Made by a program: the position numbers and the translations under genes | The notes under the pieces: model-generated | Seen by the model: only the letters and a program-made list of their open reading frames with translations | Database searches by the model: none | What the model was told of the DNA's origin: nothing | Shown: piece by piece, positions 11,574 through 21,699 of the stretch | How the letters are laid out: each line of letters opens with the position of its first letter | Position numbering within the stretch: position 1 is the first letter of the stretch | From: Ornithodoros turicata | Taxonomy: Eukaryota; Arthropoda; Arachnida; Ixodida; Argasidae | Assembly (NCBI RefSeq): GCF_037126465.1 | Contig: NC_088201.1 | Span: forward strand, 193,696,403 to 193,760,402 | Direction of reading: 5' to 3' | Length of the DNA stretch: 64,000 nt

Positions 11574-11618
11574 GCCGGGCTGATGAGTCCCAAGTAGGAC
11601 GAAACAGCTGTACTCGGC
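11574..11618 (+). ncRNA. Hammerhead ribozyme, inverted copy 4
   Basis: Same 45-nt motif on the plus strand with an intact core. It is preceded by a 14-bp direct duplication (TCCTACGCCGGGTG then TCCTACGCCGGGCT), which supplies a second possible stem I 5' strand. The copy lies in a partial repeat unit (11546-11702) that runs opposite to the array and ends at the LTR boundary at 11703. Confidence 0.8.
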
Positions 11619-11702
11619 TGGGAGTGGACGATAAATTTGTAAACATATGTTCAACGTGCAGCCATAGAGCATTAGCTATTTTTTCTTTTTGTATATATAT
11701 AT

Positions 11703-11814
11703 TGTGAGATAGCGAAAGGGCGAGAGAAGAGCCGTTTAATGAGGGCAGGAAGAATGAATGCGGGTGGTTGCAACTCGCGCTAAGATGCAGTGATGATCAT
11801 GGCGATGATTCTGC
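11703..11814 (-). repeat. 3' LTR of the composite Gypsy element, lacking its first 6 bases
   Basis: Identical over 112 bp to the LTR at 21582-21699, in the same orientation. Relative to the minus-strand element this copy starts at base 7 of the LTR: the initial TGTGAG is missing and the LTR is fused directly to Gypsy-B sequence at about 11813. Its outer end TGTGAGATAGCG is intact and abuts an ATATATAT flank that also follows the other LTR, compatible with a short target duplication that cannot be measured in AT repeats. Confidence 0.8.
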
Positions 11815-12973
11815 AGTACCCGTGTACCAATATGTTCTGGACCTAAGGAATAGGTTGGAACAGACATGTAAGTGGGCGGAGTCAGAGCTCCGTAGGGCCA
11901 AATTGTGTCAGTCTAGAACATACAACAAAAAGGCACATGTACGTGTACTACACCCAGGACAGAAGGTCCTTGTTTTACTACCTACGGTACCGAGTAAACT
12001 TACCATGCAGTGGAAAGGACCGTACACAGTGGTCAAACGCCGGAACGACCAGAATTATGAGGTGCACATGGGCGAAGGTATCAAAGTGTTCCACATAAAC
12101 TTGCTGAAACTTTACATTTCACGTGACACGACTGAATGTGCGGCAGTCGTGGGCGAGACAGTATTTCGTGATGAGATTGCGTGTGCAGCCGTAGCTGAAG
12201 AAGCACCTCTTGAGGAGCAGATAGATATCCCTGCTCCGGGGTTGGTTCCGGGACAGTCTTACAATGATGTGACATTCGCAGACACTTTGGGCGAAGGGGA
12301 AAAGGTAGAAGCACAAACGTTGGTCAAGGAGTTCCAAGAGATTTTTTCAGACCTTCCGGGTCGCACGAATGTGCTTAACTGCCACCTCAGGCTATCGGAT
12401 GACAGGCCGATACAGGCAAAGCAGTTCCCAATACCTCAGGCGTTGCAAGAAACGATAGAAAACGAGGTCCAGCTCATGCTACGTATGGGAGTTATAGAGA
12501 AGTCAGAATCTGCATACCGGGCGCCACTGGTAGTGGTGAAAAAGCCAGACGGTTCTAATAGGTTATGTGTGGACTTCCGCAAGCTAAATGATGTTTTGGT
12601 ATTTGATGCAGAACCGATACCTCGGGTGGATGCCATGTTAGCCCGAGTCGGCAGGAAACGCTACTTTTCTAAATTAGATTTAGCCAGAGGGTACTGGCAA
12701 ATACCAATGTCGGAGTCGTCTAAAGAAAAGACGGCCTTTACAACGGAAAGCGGCTTATACCAGTTCAAGTACATGCCTTTCGGACTGAAGACCGCGGCTG
12801 CGGTATTTACCAAACTTGTGAGGGAAGTTATCAGGGGTATACCGAACGTCGAGCACTATATTGATGACATACTTGTGGCAACAGATACGTGGGAAGAACA
12901 CCTAATGGTATTGCGGCAGGTGTTTGAGAGAATAAGGTCTGCTCAACTCACTCTCAAACCAAAAAAAATGTGA
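11815..12973 (+). pseudogene. Gypsy-B pol, integrase C-terminus plus reverse transcriptase (inverted copy)
   Basis: Open frame beginning in the integrase C-terminal region (GPY/F-like module KGPYTVVKRRND followed by INLLKLY). It continues without a break through an acidic linker into a Ty3/Gypsy reverse transcriptase with the LDLARGYWQIP and YIDDILV active-site motifs. The frame ends after LTLKPKK at a run of eight A's. One base fewer would continue into CEFGNRAVLYLGHVVGQG, the normal RT end, which is read at 12990. The minus-strand copy at 13973-15260 has the same extra A, so the frameshift preceded the duplication. It has no start and no upstream gag, so this is a partial copy. Confidence 0.85.
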
Positions 12974-12989
12974 GTTTGGAAACAGAGCA

Positions 12990-13658
12990 GTGTTGTACTT
13001 GGGGCATGTCGTGGGACAAGGTCAGATCACCCCGAACCCTGACACTTTGGAGAAGGTAGGTGCGGCGCAAAGGCCACACACTAAAAAACAAGTCAGGTCA
13101 TTCCTAGGCTTGGCAGGGTTTTATAGGGACTTTATCCCGCATTTTGCAGAAGTCTCGGCTCCACTGGTTAACTTGACGAAGAAGGGTGCTAGAAATGAAG
13201 TTACATGGGAACCACAACACGAGAATGCATTCGCTCAGTTGAAACGGTGTCTCTCCACTCCGCCAGTATTAGTGGCGCCTGATTTTGACAAAACATTTAT
13301 CCTCAGGACAGATGCTTCGATGCAAAGCCTGGGCGCTATGCTACTGCAAACACATGAAGGGGTTCCGAGACTAGTAACCTGTGCTAGCAGGCGTCTGTCA
13401 GCCGCAGAACGCAACTACGCCACTATTGAGAGGGAGGCACTGGCTCTTGTCTGGGGTATTCGGAAGTTCCAGTGGTATTTGTTCGGACGTTCCTTTATAG
13501 TACAAACAGATCACCAACCTCTGCAATACATTAAGAAGAACACGTGTGTGAACTCTAGGGTGACGAGATGGAATTTGTTTTTGCAAGAGTATGAGTTCAC
13601 TGTGCAATACATCAAGGGCAGCGAGAATGTCGGAGCTGACTTTTTGAGTAGATTATGA
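12990..13658 (+). pseudogene. Gypsy-B pol, RT thumb and RNase H, C-terminal end of pol
   Basis: Continuation of the previous frame after the A-run frameshift. It contains the RT connection (SFLGLAGFYRDFIPHF) and a Ty3-type RNase H (LRTDASMQSLGAMLLQ, IEREALALVWGIRKFQWYLFG, TDHQPLQY), and ends AGADFLSRL-like (GADFLSRL) with a stop. In ordinary Ty3/Gypsy elements an integrase follows RNase H. Here the frame stops and is followed by about 310 bases of non-coding sequence, which supports the integrase-first order seen on the minus strand. Confidence 0.85.
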
Positions 13659-13972
13659 GGTTTAAGCTGCAGCAGAGTGTTGCCCAAACATTGGAATATG
13701 TTGTGATTGATGGAGCCTTGCCGTCAACAAGGTTCTCCAGTAGAGTGTTGTTTCACTGTTTTTGGTACGGGTTCGTGTGACTTGTTTGGGGCGGATTTTG
13801 TGTGACATGATTACCGATGGTGTGTTAGATTGATCGGGTTGTAGCGTGATATTATTGTACAATAGAGATGTTTGGAAAACTGAACTAAGTTGCAAAGTAG
13901 ATGTTATCTGGTCGCCCTAGAATATGTCGCAGTGCATCATAAGCGTATTTTCGTCACTTAGCATATGGACAG

Positions 13973-15923
13973 TGACCTGACTTGTTTTTTAGTGTGTGGC
14001 CTTTGCGCCGCACCTACCTTCTCCAAAGTGTCAGGGTTCGGGGTGATCTGACCTTGTCCCACGACATGCCCCAAGTACAACACTGCTCTGTTTCCAAACT
14101 CACATTTTTTTTGGTTTGAGAGTGAGTTGAGCAGACCTTATTCTCTCAAACACCTGCCGCAATACCATTAGGTGTTCTTCCCACGTATCTGTTGCCACAA
14201 GTATGTCATCAATATAGTGCTCGACGTTCGGTATACCCCTGATAACTTCCCTCACAAGTTTGGTAAATACCGCAGCCGCGGTCTTCAGTCCGAAAGGCAT
14301 GTACTTGAACTGGTATAAGCCGCTTTCCGTTGTAAAGGCCGTCTTTTCTTTAGACGACTCCGACATTGGTATTTGCCAGTACCCTCTGGCTAAATCTAAT
14401 TTAGAAAAGTAGCGTTTCCTGCCGACTCGGGCTAACATGGCATCCACCCGAGGTATCGGTTCTGCATCAAATACCAAAACATCATTTAGCTTGCGGAAGT
14501 CCACACATAACCTATTAGAACCGTCTGGCTTTTTCACCACTACCAGTGGCGCCCGGTATGCAGATTCTGACTTCTCTATAACTCCCACACGTAGCATGAG
14601 CTGGACCTCGTTTTCTATCGTTTCTTGCAACGCCTGAGGTATTGGGAACTGCTTTGCCTGTATCGGCCTGTCATCCGATAGCCTGAGGTGGCAGTTAAGC
14701 ACATTCGTGCGACCCGGAAGGTCTGAAAAAATCTCTTGGAACTCCTTGACCAACGTTTGTGCTTCTACCTTTTCCCCTTCGCCCAAAGTGTCTGCGAATG
14801 TCACATCATTGTAAGACTGTCCCGGAACCAACCCCGGAGCAGGGATATCTATCTGCTCCTCAAGAGGTGCTTCTTCAGCTACGGCTGCACACGCAATCTC
14901 ATCACGAAATACTGTCTCGCCCACGACTGCCGCACATTCAGTCGTGTCACGTGAAATGTAAAGTTTCAGCAAGTTTATGTGGAACACTTTGATACCTTCG
15001 CCCATGTGCACCTCATAATTCTGGTCGTTCCGGCGTTTGACCACTGTGTACGGTCCTTTGCACTGCATGGTAAGTTTACTCGGTACCGTAGGTAGTAAAA
15101 CAAGGACCTTCTGTCCTGGGTGTAGTACACGTACATGTGCCTTTTTGTTGTATGTTCTAGACTGACACAATTTGGCCCTACGGAGCTCTGACTCCGCCCA
15201 CTTACATGTCTGTTCCAACCTATTCCTTAGGTCCAGAACATATTGGTACACGGGTACTGCCTCTTCCGGTGCTTGGTTTGTCCAAAGTTGCCTGAGGACC
15301 GCCAGAGGACCGCGTACAGTTCTCCCGTACAACAGTTCAAAAGGCGAAAACCCTGTACTCGCCTGCGGCACTTCCCTGTACGCAAACAGTGCTGGGGCAA
15401 TATAACGATCCCAGTGCCGTGGCTGCTCCTGAACCATGCGTCTCAGCATTTGCTTAAGGCTTCCATTGAACCTCTCTACTAAACCATTCCCCATAGGGTG
15501 GTATGGGGTTGTATGTAGTTGCCTAACGGACAGCAACCTCGCAATATCCTTCATGAGGTCGCCCGTGAACTGGGACCCCCTGTCGCTCAAGATTTCACGT
15601 GGGATGCCCAACCGTGAAAACATCTCTACTAGCGCCTCCGCTATCGTAACCGTCTCTACATTCTTTAGGGCTACCGCCTCTGGGTATCGAGTAGCAAGAT
15701 CCACCAGCGTCAGTATGTACCTGTTCCCCTGTTGAGATGGTGGATTAATGGGACCCACGATATCTATGGCCACCCGCTGAAACGGGATATGAATCAGAGG
15801 CATGTTTCCCAACGGCGCTGTCTGCCATCTGCCCTTCGGCGCGGTACGTTGGCACACATCACAAGAGCGCACGTATCTCCTTACGTCACCTTGCACGCCA
15901 GGCCAAAAAAACTCTGACAACAC
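13973..15923 (-). pseudogene. Gypsy-B pol, integrase followed by reverse transcriptase
   Basis: One uninterrupted frame (15923 to 14100) with, in order: integrase zinc-binding end (residues 1-30, VRSCDVCQ); integrase core with the three acidic residues visible in AIDIVGPI, ILSDRGSQF and GNGLVERFN; the GPY/F module near residue 285; a linker of about 90 residues; then reverse transcriptase from about residue 370 with FSKLDLARGYWQIP and YIDDILV. Ty3/Gypsy elements normally place integrase after RNase H. The copia-like order in a Gypsy-type sequence is the defining trait of the Gmr1 group described from deuterostomes. The frame ends at the same A-run frameshift as the plus copy. Upstream gag/protease lies at 15948-17035 after one stop codon. 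Confidence 0.85.
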
Positions 15924-15947
15924 CCGATCAATCGTACGCCTCTGGCC

Positions 15948-17035
15948 TTAATGCCCTGCCATCAACGAGTCATGCGCTTCGCGCAATACTATCATGCGCA
16001 AGGCCGACGGAACTACCAACTGCTCCACGTCTCGCCCGCTTTCCAACCGGCATATCCTATGCAACACGTCCTGTTTTAATTCAAACAGGTAAACATTGCG
16101 GCACCTTGGCTTGCTTATCGTTTTCCCTACCTCACTGAACGCTCGCGAGAGTGTGGGATCCGCTCGTTGCATTTGAGCCAACTGCTCTCTGCTCACCTCT
16201 TTGTCCATGCACTCCGGTACCTTAAGTGGTGGACGTGATCGGCGAGCCTGCCTGGTCTGGCCCCTTGTAACCACACCAGCCACCCCTTCCGCAGAGGGTT
16301 CCCCTCCTTGTGCCGTACTGTCCAACTGTTCAACCTGGGGCGGCTCCGTGATGGTCTTTACGGTCCGCACCCCCGGCACATTGCCTATCATCACATCGAA
16401 CAAAGGTTGATCAACACAATACGCTGATACTATGCCCTCTAGATATGGAGTATGCAGGTCTATCCGCGCCTCTGGCCAGCTACGTTGCGTGTTGTCGGCC
16501 AAGTACACTGTGCAGTTGTCCCCAGTCAACTGCTCCTCCGCGACCAGGCTACGGTGCACCAGCACCATATTACTCCCTGTGTCCCTCAACACCTCGACTT
16601 TTCTCCCCCCTAGAAAACCTACGCACGATGGTAGTTCTCCCACAAGCCCGACACCTCCACAGGCCTGAACCATATCCACTACCATCTTGGGCTCTGTATG
16701 GGGTTGATCCGATTCCCGTTCCGGGGATTCCTCATTAGTATCTCCCGCACGTGACACACACGCAGCTCGACCCTGCTTATCAATGTCACGCGCCCTTTTC
16801 CCACAGTTACGTGCGTGGTGGCCCACGTCACCACATGTCCAACATGAGCCTTTCTCCCGCCGTCTCGGGGACACCCGGCAGTCGGACGCCTTATGTCCTG
16901 CCCTACCACACAATACACAGATGGGGGGCTTAACACTCCCACTGCCCTTCGGCGTACTATCCGCTCCATCACTATGGGGGTCTGATGCGTCGGGATCTAA
17001 GACACCGTAGATCGCGGAAAAGGGGCGAGTCCCGC
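15948..17035 (-). pseudogene. Gypsy-B gag zinc knuckles, protease and integrase N-terminus
   Basis: The frame shows two CCHC zinc knuckles (CVLCGRAGHKASDC and CWTCGDVGHHARNC), then an aspartic protease core with DTGSNMVLV and downstream FDVMIGN, then the start of the integrase HHCC domain ending REAHDSLMAGH. A TAA at 15948 separates it from the integrase frame at 15923, and reading through gives a continuous HHCC domain. So gag-PR-IN-RT-RH is collinear apart from this stop and the later frameshift. The 5' part of gag is absent: sequence before about 17035 belongs to Gypsy-C. Confidence 0.8.
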
Positions 17036-20000
17036 GGAAAAGGGGAGAACTGAGTTGTGGACTGGATGGCGCTATTATAGGCGAATGTGAGGTAAGGCAG
17101 CAGGGTGTCCCAATTTGTTTGGTCGGACGACACATAAAGGGACAGCATGTCGCCGAGTGTATGGTTGAACCGCTCAGTAAGACCGTTGGTTTGCGGATGG
17201 TATGCGGAGGTTAGATTATGGACGACGGAACATGCCTTGAGAATATCTTGAAGGAAGTGAGCAAGAAATGGACGGCCACGATCACTGAGGAGGACTCTAG
17301 GAGCGCCGTGGCGGAGCAGGAGGCAGTGGATGAAGAAGTTGGCAATCTCGTCGGAAGAACCTGTTCGAAGCGGAGCGGTCTCGACGTAGCGTGTGAGGTG
17401 GTCGATGGCTACGACAACCCACTTGTAGCCAGATGGCGTGGTAGGAAGAGGGCCGAGCAAGTCGATGCCGACGCGATCGAAGGGCGCATGGGGGGGGGGG
17501 GGGGGTTGAAGAGGCTCCAGGAGACCGGCTGAGGGGGATGCAGGCGGCTTCCGGCGTTGGCAGGGAAGACAGGAAGAAACGTATTTGTAGACGCTGGAGT
17601 ACATTCTGGGCCAGAAATAGCGCTTTCGTACACGGTCGTAGGTTTTATAGAATCCCAAGTGACCAGCGGTGGGGTCGTCGTGCAAGCTGTTGAGGATTTG
17701 CTGACGGAGCTGCCGAGGCACAGCCAGTAAGAGTCGTTGGCCTTCAGGATCGTAGTTACGCTTGTACAAAGTGGCATCCAGCAGCGTGAAGTTCTTACAT
17801 TTACGCTGCAATTTGCGGTCAGAGGAAGGGGCTGTGCCGTCGAGGTGGCGAATGATCTCTGTGAAGTCGGGATCGTGAAGTTGGTATTCCCGGAGGAGGG
17901 GAAGGTCGACAGGTTGCAGAGAGAGAGCATTGATTGTCGCGTCACTTTCTTTTGCGGAAGGAGTCAAGGCAGGCAAAGGGCAGCGAGATAGTGCGTCAGC
18001 ATCACGGTGCTTACGCCCGGATTTATACTTCACAGTATAGTCGAACTGTTGGAGACTCAGCACCCAGCGGCCTAAGCGTCCCGACGGGTCCTTGAGAGTA
18101 GTCAACCAACATAATGCGTGGTGGTCTGTAAGGATGAGGAAAGGACGTCCATAAAGGTAGGGGCGAAATTTCTTGACAGCCCATACGACGGCAAGGCATT
18201 CCTTCTCCGTTGTCGAATAGTTCCTCTCAGGCTGTGAAAGTGTCCGACTGGCGAAGGCGACAGCGGATTCCATAGGAGCATCAGGTGCGCGTTGAGCAAG
18301 AACAGCCCCGATGCCCACGCCACTGGCATCTGTATGTAGCTCAGTGAGCGCAGCTGGGTCGAAGTGAGAAAGGATGGGCGTCGACGTCAAAGCTGTTTTA
18401 AGACGGGAAAAGGCAGCCGTGTGCTCAGGAGACCAGGAGAACTTGCAATTCTGCCTGAGGAGGCACGTGAGCGGAGCGGCAATATCCGCGAAACCTCTGA
18501 CGAAACGACGAAAGTAAGAGCAGAGACCTATGAAGCTGCGCAAATCCTTGGGTGTGGTTGGCTGAGGGAATGATGACACAGCCCTGATTTTTTCTGGATC
18601 CGGTGCGATGCCTGCCCGAGAGACGACGTGGCCCAGCACCTTAATTCGGTCGTACCCAAGCTTGCATTTTTTGCTGTTAAGTTGTAGGCCAGCCTTTGCG
18701 AGGCATTGAAAGATGTCACCGAGTTGCTTGATGTGTTCGGAAAAAGTGGACGCAAAGACGACAATGTCGTCAAGGTAGCAGAGGCAAATTTTCCAGCGAA
18801 GGCCGCGGAGCACAGAGTCCATCATGCGTTCAAAAGTGGCTGGGGCGTTGCACAGTCCAAACGGCATGACGTTGAATTCGAACAGGCCGTCCGGAGTAGT
18901 GAAGGCAGTCTTTTCCTTGTCGGCCTCGGCCATGGGGATCTGCCAGTAGCCGGACCGCAAGTCTAGAGACGAGAAGTGGCTCGCACCACGAAGGGTATCG
19001 AGTGCATCATCGATCCGTGGCATGGGATAGACGTCTTTTCTGGTAATGCGGTTGATACGGCGATAGTCGATGCAAAAGCGGATACTCCCGTCTTTCTTCG
19101 TGACTAACACGACTGGAGATGCCCACGGACTGGACGAGGGTCGAATGATTTGCTTCGAGAGCATTTGATCCACTTCTTTTTCAATGACTGCCCTTTCCGA
19201 AGCAGAAACTCGGTACGGCCTCTGCCTCAAAGGGGCGGCATCTCCAGTGTCAATGCGATGAGTGGTATGTCGTGCGACCCCGAGTGGTGATGTGCCAATG
19301 TCAAAAAGGTAGGAGTAGCGTCTTATCACCGCAAGAAGCTGTTGCCTTTCAGAGGGCTGTAAATGTGGCGCCATCATTGAATGAAAGATAGCATCGTATT
19401 GCTGAGAAGCCGGGATCGTCGAAGGGATTGAGGAGTTGTCGGTCGAATTCAGGACAGCAATAAGATGAGGAGCATCGTGGAAGTCACATGTTGCAATGAA
19501 AGATCCTGTGGGGAGCAAAACGGGACCCTCCGAGATATTGGTGATCGGGATAACCACTTCCTTGTTTGTTATGGTGCACACACATGAAGGAGCAATCAGG
19601 CCTTTGGCAGTGAGTAAGCCATTTTGCGGATGAACAATGATATCTGTCGAGCCGGGCGCGTCCGGGCCGGCGCTGAGGGAAACGAAGACTGTGGAGCGGG
19701 ACGGGATGCATATGTCACAAAGGACGTGTAGTTTGTGGGGCAGGAGGCTGACGTGCTGATCGTCATAGCAGGGCATACCAGAAAGAGATAATTCTTCGGC
19801 AGAACAGTCGATCAGTGCCCCATGGTCTCCGAGAAAGTCCCAACCTAATATGACATCATGCGGGCAGCAAGGAAGAACGACGAACTGAACAGGATACCAG
19901 GCTCCTTCGATGACGACACGTGCGGTGCATATGCTGCATATGCCGGTAGGCGAGAGAGTTGTGGCTGCAGCACTCCGAAGTGCAGGTCCATCATATGGAG

Positions 20001-20133
20001 TTGTCACTTTGCGCAGTTTCTTACAAATCGCATTACTTATTACAGATGTGGTGGCACCAGTGTCGACGAGAGCATGGAGCCTGAGGCCATCAATGACAAT
20101 GAGGATGAGGTTTCGGGGAGGATTTTGATTCAT
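17036..20133 (-). pseudogene. Gypsy-C pol: protease-RT-RNase H-integrase, truncated in integrase
   Basis: Long open frame in conventional Ty3/Gypsy order: protease (ALVDTGATTSVI near residue 18), RT (SLDLRSGYWQIP, CYLDDIVVFA), RNase H (LHTDASGVGIGAVLAQ, LTDHHALCWL), integrase HHCC (TAGHLGFYKTYDR to CLPCQRRK) and integrase core acids in VGIDLLGPL, LLSDRGRPF and QTNGLTERFN. Around TQFSPF (about 17036) it switches to Gypsy-B sequence, and the nominal frame end at 16972 is read in the wrong frame of B. The frame is open upstream of the first Met and overlaps the end of gag in another register, consistent with ribosomal frameshifting. Apart from the missing end it has no internal stops, suggesting recent activity. 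Confidence 0.9.
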
Positions 20134-20168
20134 GACCCGTTTCGCAGTCCGCCCTCCTCGGACCGCGG

Positions 20169-21527
20169 CTATTGGTTTTCCTCCTGCATCGGTGAGCGAC
20201 TGCGGTTGCGAGGCGGCGGCCGTGGGTCTCGAAACCGTGGTGACGGGGATCGTGATCGACGACCGTTGGGTGACATTGGACGGTCTCTGTAGCCAGTGCG
20301 AAGGGACACGTCAGGCCGGTCATAAAACGTAGGGCGGGTCCGGAGTCCTGAGGCGCTGTATGAACTTGAGGCCCTTGAATCATACTCGAAGTCCCTGCGT
20401 CGGCGGCGACAGTCACGGGCAATGTGACCTCGGATGCCGCAGTAGAAACACGTACGCGATTCTCGGCGCGGGGGCAAATACGGCTGCTCTCGACGGAGTA
20501 CGTAAGGGCTTCTCTGAGGATATAGAGCCGTTACAGGGGCGACGGCTTCGTAGTCCGATGCTGGAGGCGCTGGAACGTTATATGCAGGAACTGTGCGAAC
20601 CACGTCGGCATATGTGCGATGCATCGGCTGGAGGGGGTGGAACGGGCGTGTGTGAGTCACGTCCGCACTGGTTGGCGCTGTTACAAAGTCCTGCCTGGGC
20701 GTTACTGAGACCGCGCAGAGCGCGGCGGACACTTCCTGTTGCACAAGCGCATGCAGACTATCAGGAGAGGGTGAAGACACTTGGCACGTTGAGCTCAGCC
20801 GGGCTAGTTCTTCCCTTAGAATCTGTCTAACAAGTGCCCGTACAGCTTCACTATCCGATGTGTCTAAAGTAATGGCTGAAGCAAACGGCAGCGACTGGGA
20901 AGGAATTCTCAAATTTTTTGCATCGTGAAGTTGCTGGCATGCAGCAACAACATCCTGAACAGTTGAGGGTGACCTTACTACAAGCAGATGAAATGCATCC
21001 GGCGCGATCCCTTTCAGGATGTGCTTGATCTTGGCCTCTTCTGACATCGTCGGATCTGCACGGTTGCACAGGGACAGGATGTCTTCAATGTAAGAAGTAA
21101 AGGTCTCGTCGGGCAATTGTGTCCTCTGGGTCAGCCTGTGCTCGGCGTCGGCTTTCCGGAGTCCAGGTCGTCCAAACAAATCAACAGCACGCGAGCGGAA
21201 TACTGACCAGGAGTTGATTTCCGTTTCATGATTGATAAACCAAGTTTTCGCAAGGTCCGTCAGGTAAAACGTCACATTGGTGAGCTTGCAGCTGTCATCC
21301 CAGGCATTAAATTTGCTCACCCTTTCGTAGCCAGCCAACCAGTCGTCAATATCGGACGTACCGGTGCCGGAAAATATGGGCGGGTCTCGTTGACGTGCTG
21401 CTGGAGGTTGAGGCGGTCTCGCAGGCGCCGTTTCGGCGTCGCCGGTTGCAACATTGGGGGAAGCCATAGACAAAAGGGAACGTCCGGAGCGCAGCTCCAG
21501 CGTACAGGTAGAAAAAGGCAACGGCAA
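20169..21527 (-). CDS. Gypsy-C gag polyprotein
   Basis: A 452-codon frame with a retrotransposon gag capsid-like region (IDDWLAGYERVSKFNAWDD, LTDLAKTWFINHE, TFTSYIEDILSLCNRADP) and one CCHC zinc knuckle CFYCGIRGHIARDC near residue 357, followed by an Arg/Ser-rich tail. A Met at 21467 (MASPNVATGD) is a plausible alternative start, because the first 20 residues lie near the primer-binding region. The LTR begins 55 bases upstream. Pol follows in a different frame 36 bases after the stop. Gag would package element RNA into particles in the cytoplasm. Confidence 0.85.
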   Translation of the reverse strand: MPLPFSTCTLELRSGRSLLSMASPNVATGDAETAPARPPQPPAARQRDPPIFSGTGTSDIDDWLAGYERVSKFNAWDDSCKLTNVTFYLTDLAKTWFINHETEINSWSVFRSRAVDLFGRPGLRKADAEHRLTQRTQLPDETFTSYIEDILSLCNRADPTMSEEAKIKHILKGIAPDAFHLLVVRSPSTVQDVVAACQQLHDAKNLRIPSQSLPFASAITLDTSDSEAVRALVRQILREELARLSSTCQVSSPSPDSLHALVQQEVSAALCAVSVTPRQDFVTAPTSADVTHTRPFHPLQPMHRTYADVVRTVPAYNVPAPPASDYEAVAPVTALYPQRSPYVLRREQPYLPPRRESRTCFYCGIRGHIARDCRRRRRDFEYDSRASSSYSASGLRTRPTFYDRPDVSLRTGYRDRPMSPNGRRSRSPSPRFRDPRPPPRNRSRSPMQEENQ

Positions 21528-21581
21528 TTGGGGAATGCGTAGTCAGGAGAGTCGGGATCTCGAAGTCGCACCTCCACCAAA

Positions 21582-21699
21582 TGTGAGATAGCGAAAGGGC
21601 GAGAGAAGAGCCGTTTAATGAGGGCAGGAAGAATGAATGCGGGTGGTTGCAACTCGCGCTAAGATGCAGTGATGATCATGGCGATGATTCTGCCTCACA
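21582..21699 (-). repeat. 5' LTR of the composite Gypsy element, 118 bp
   Basis: On the minus strand it starts TGTGAGGCAGAATC and ends CTATCTCACA, the usual TG...CA. The next bases TTTGGTGGAGGTGCGAC are in the position of a primer-binding site, but the tRNA was not identified. It is identical over the shared 112 bp to the LTR at 11703-11814. At 118 bp it is short for a Gypsy LTR. Confidence 0.85.

Larger units (their letters stand above)
11813..15260. repeat. 1288-bp inverted repeat around an 872-bp spacer
   Basis: Positions 11813-13100 and 13973-15260 are inverted copies. Coordinates sum to 27073 at both ends, so there is no net insertion or deletion. Only a few substitutions were noticed, for example Met/Val in the LML(R)xGVIEKSES stretch and Trp/Cys before KGPYT. 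The spacer 13101-13972 holds the RNase H and 3' non-coding end of the plus-strand copy. A transcript across it could form a very long hairpin. Confidence 0.85.

Noticed and set aside
10750..11707. Long open frames (about 300 codons) on both strands across the 234-bp repeats
   Set aside because: 234 is divisible by 3, so any unit without a stop stays open through the array. The product is a pure repeat and the sequence is explained by ribozyme repeats.
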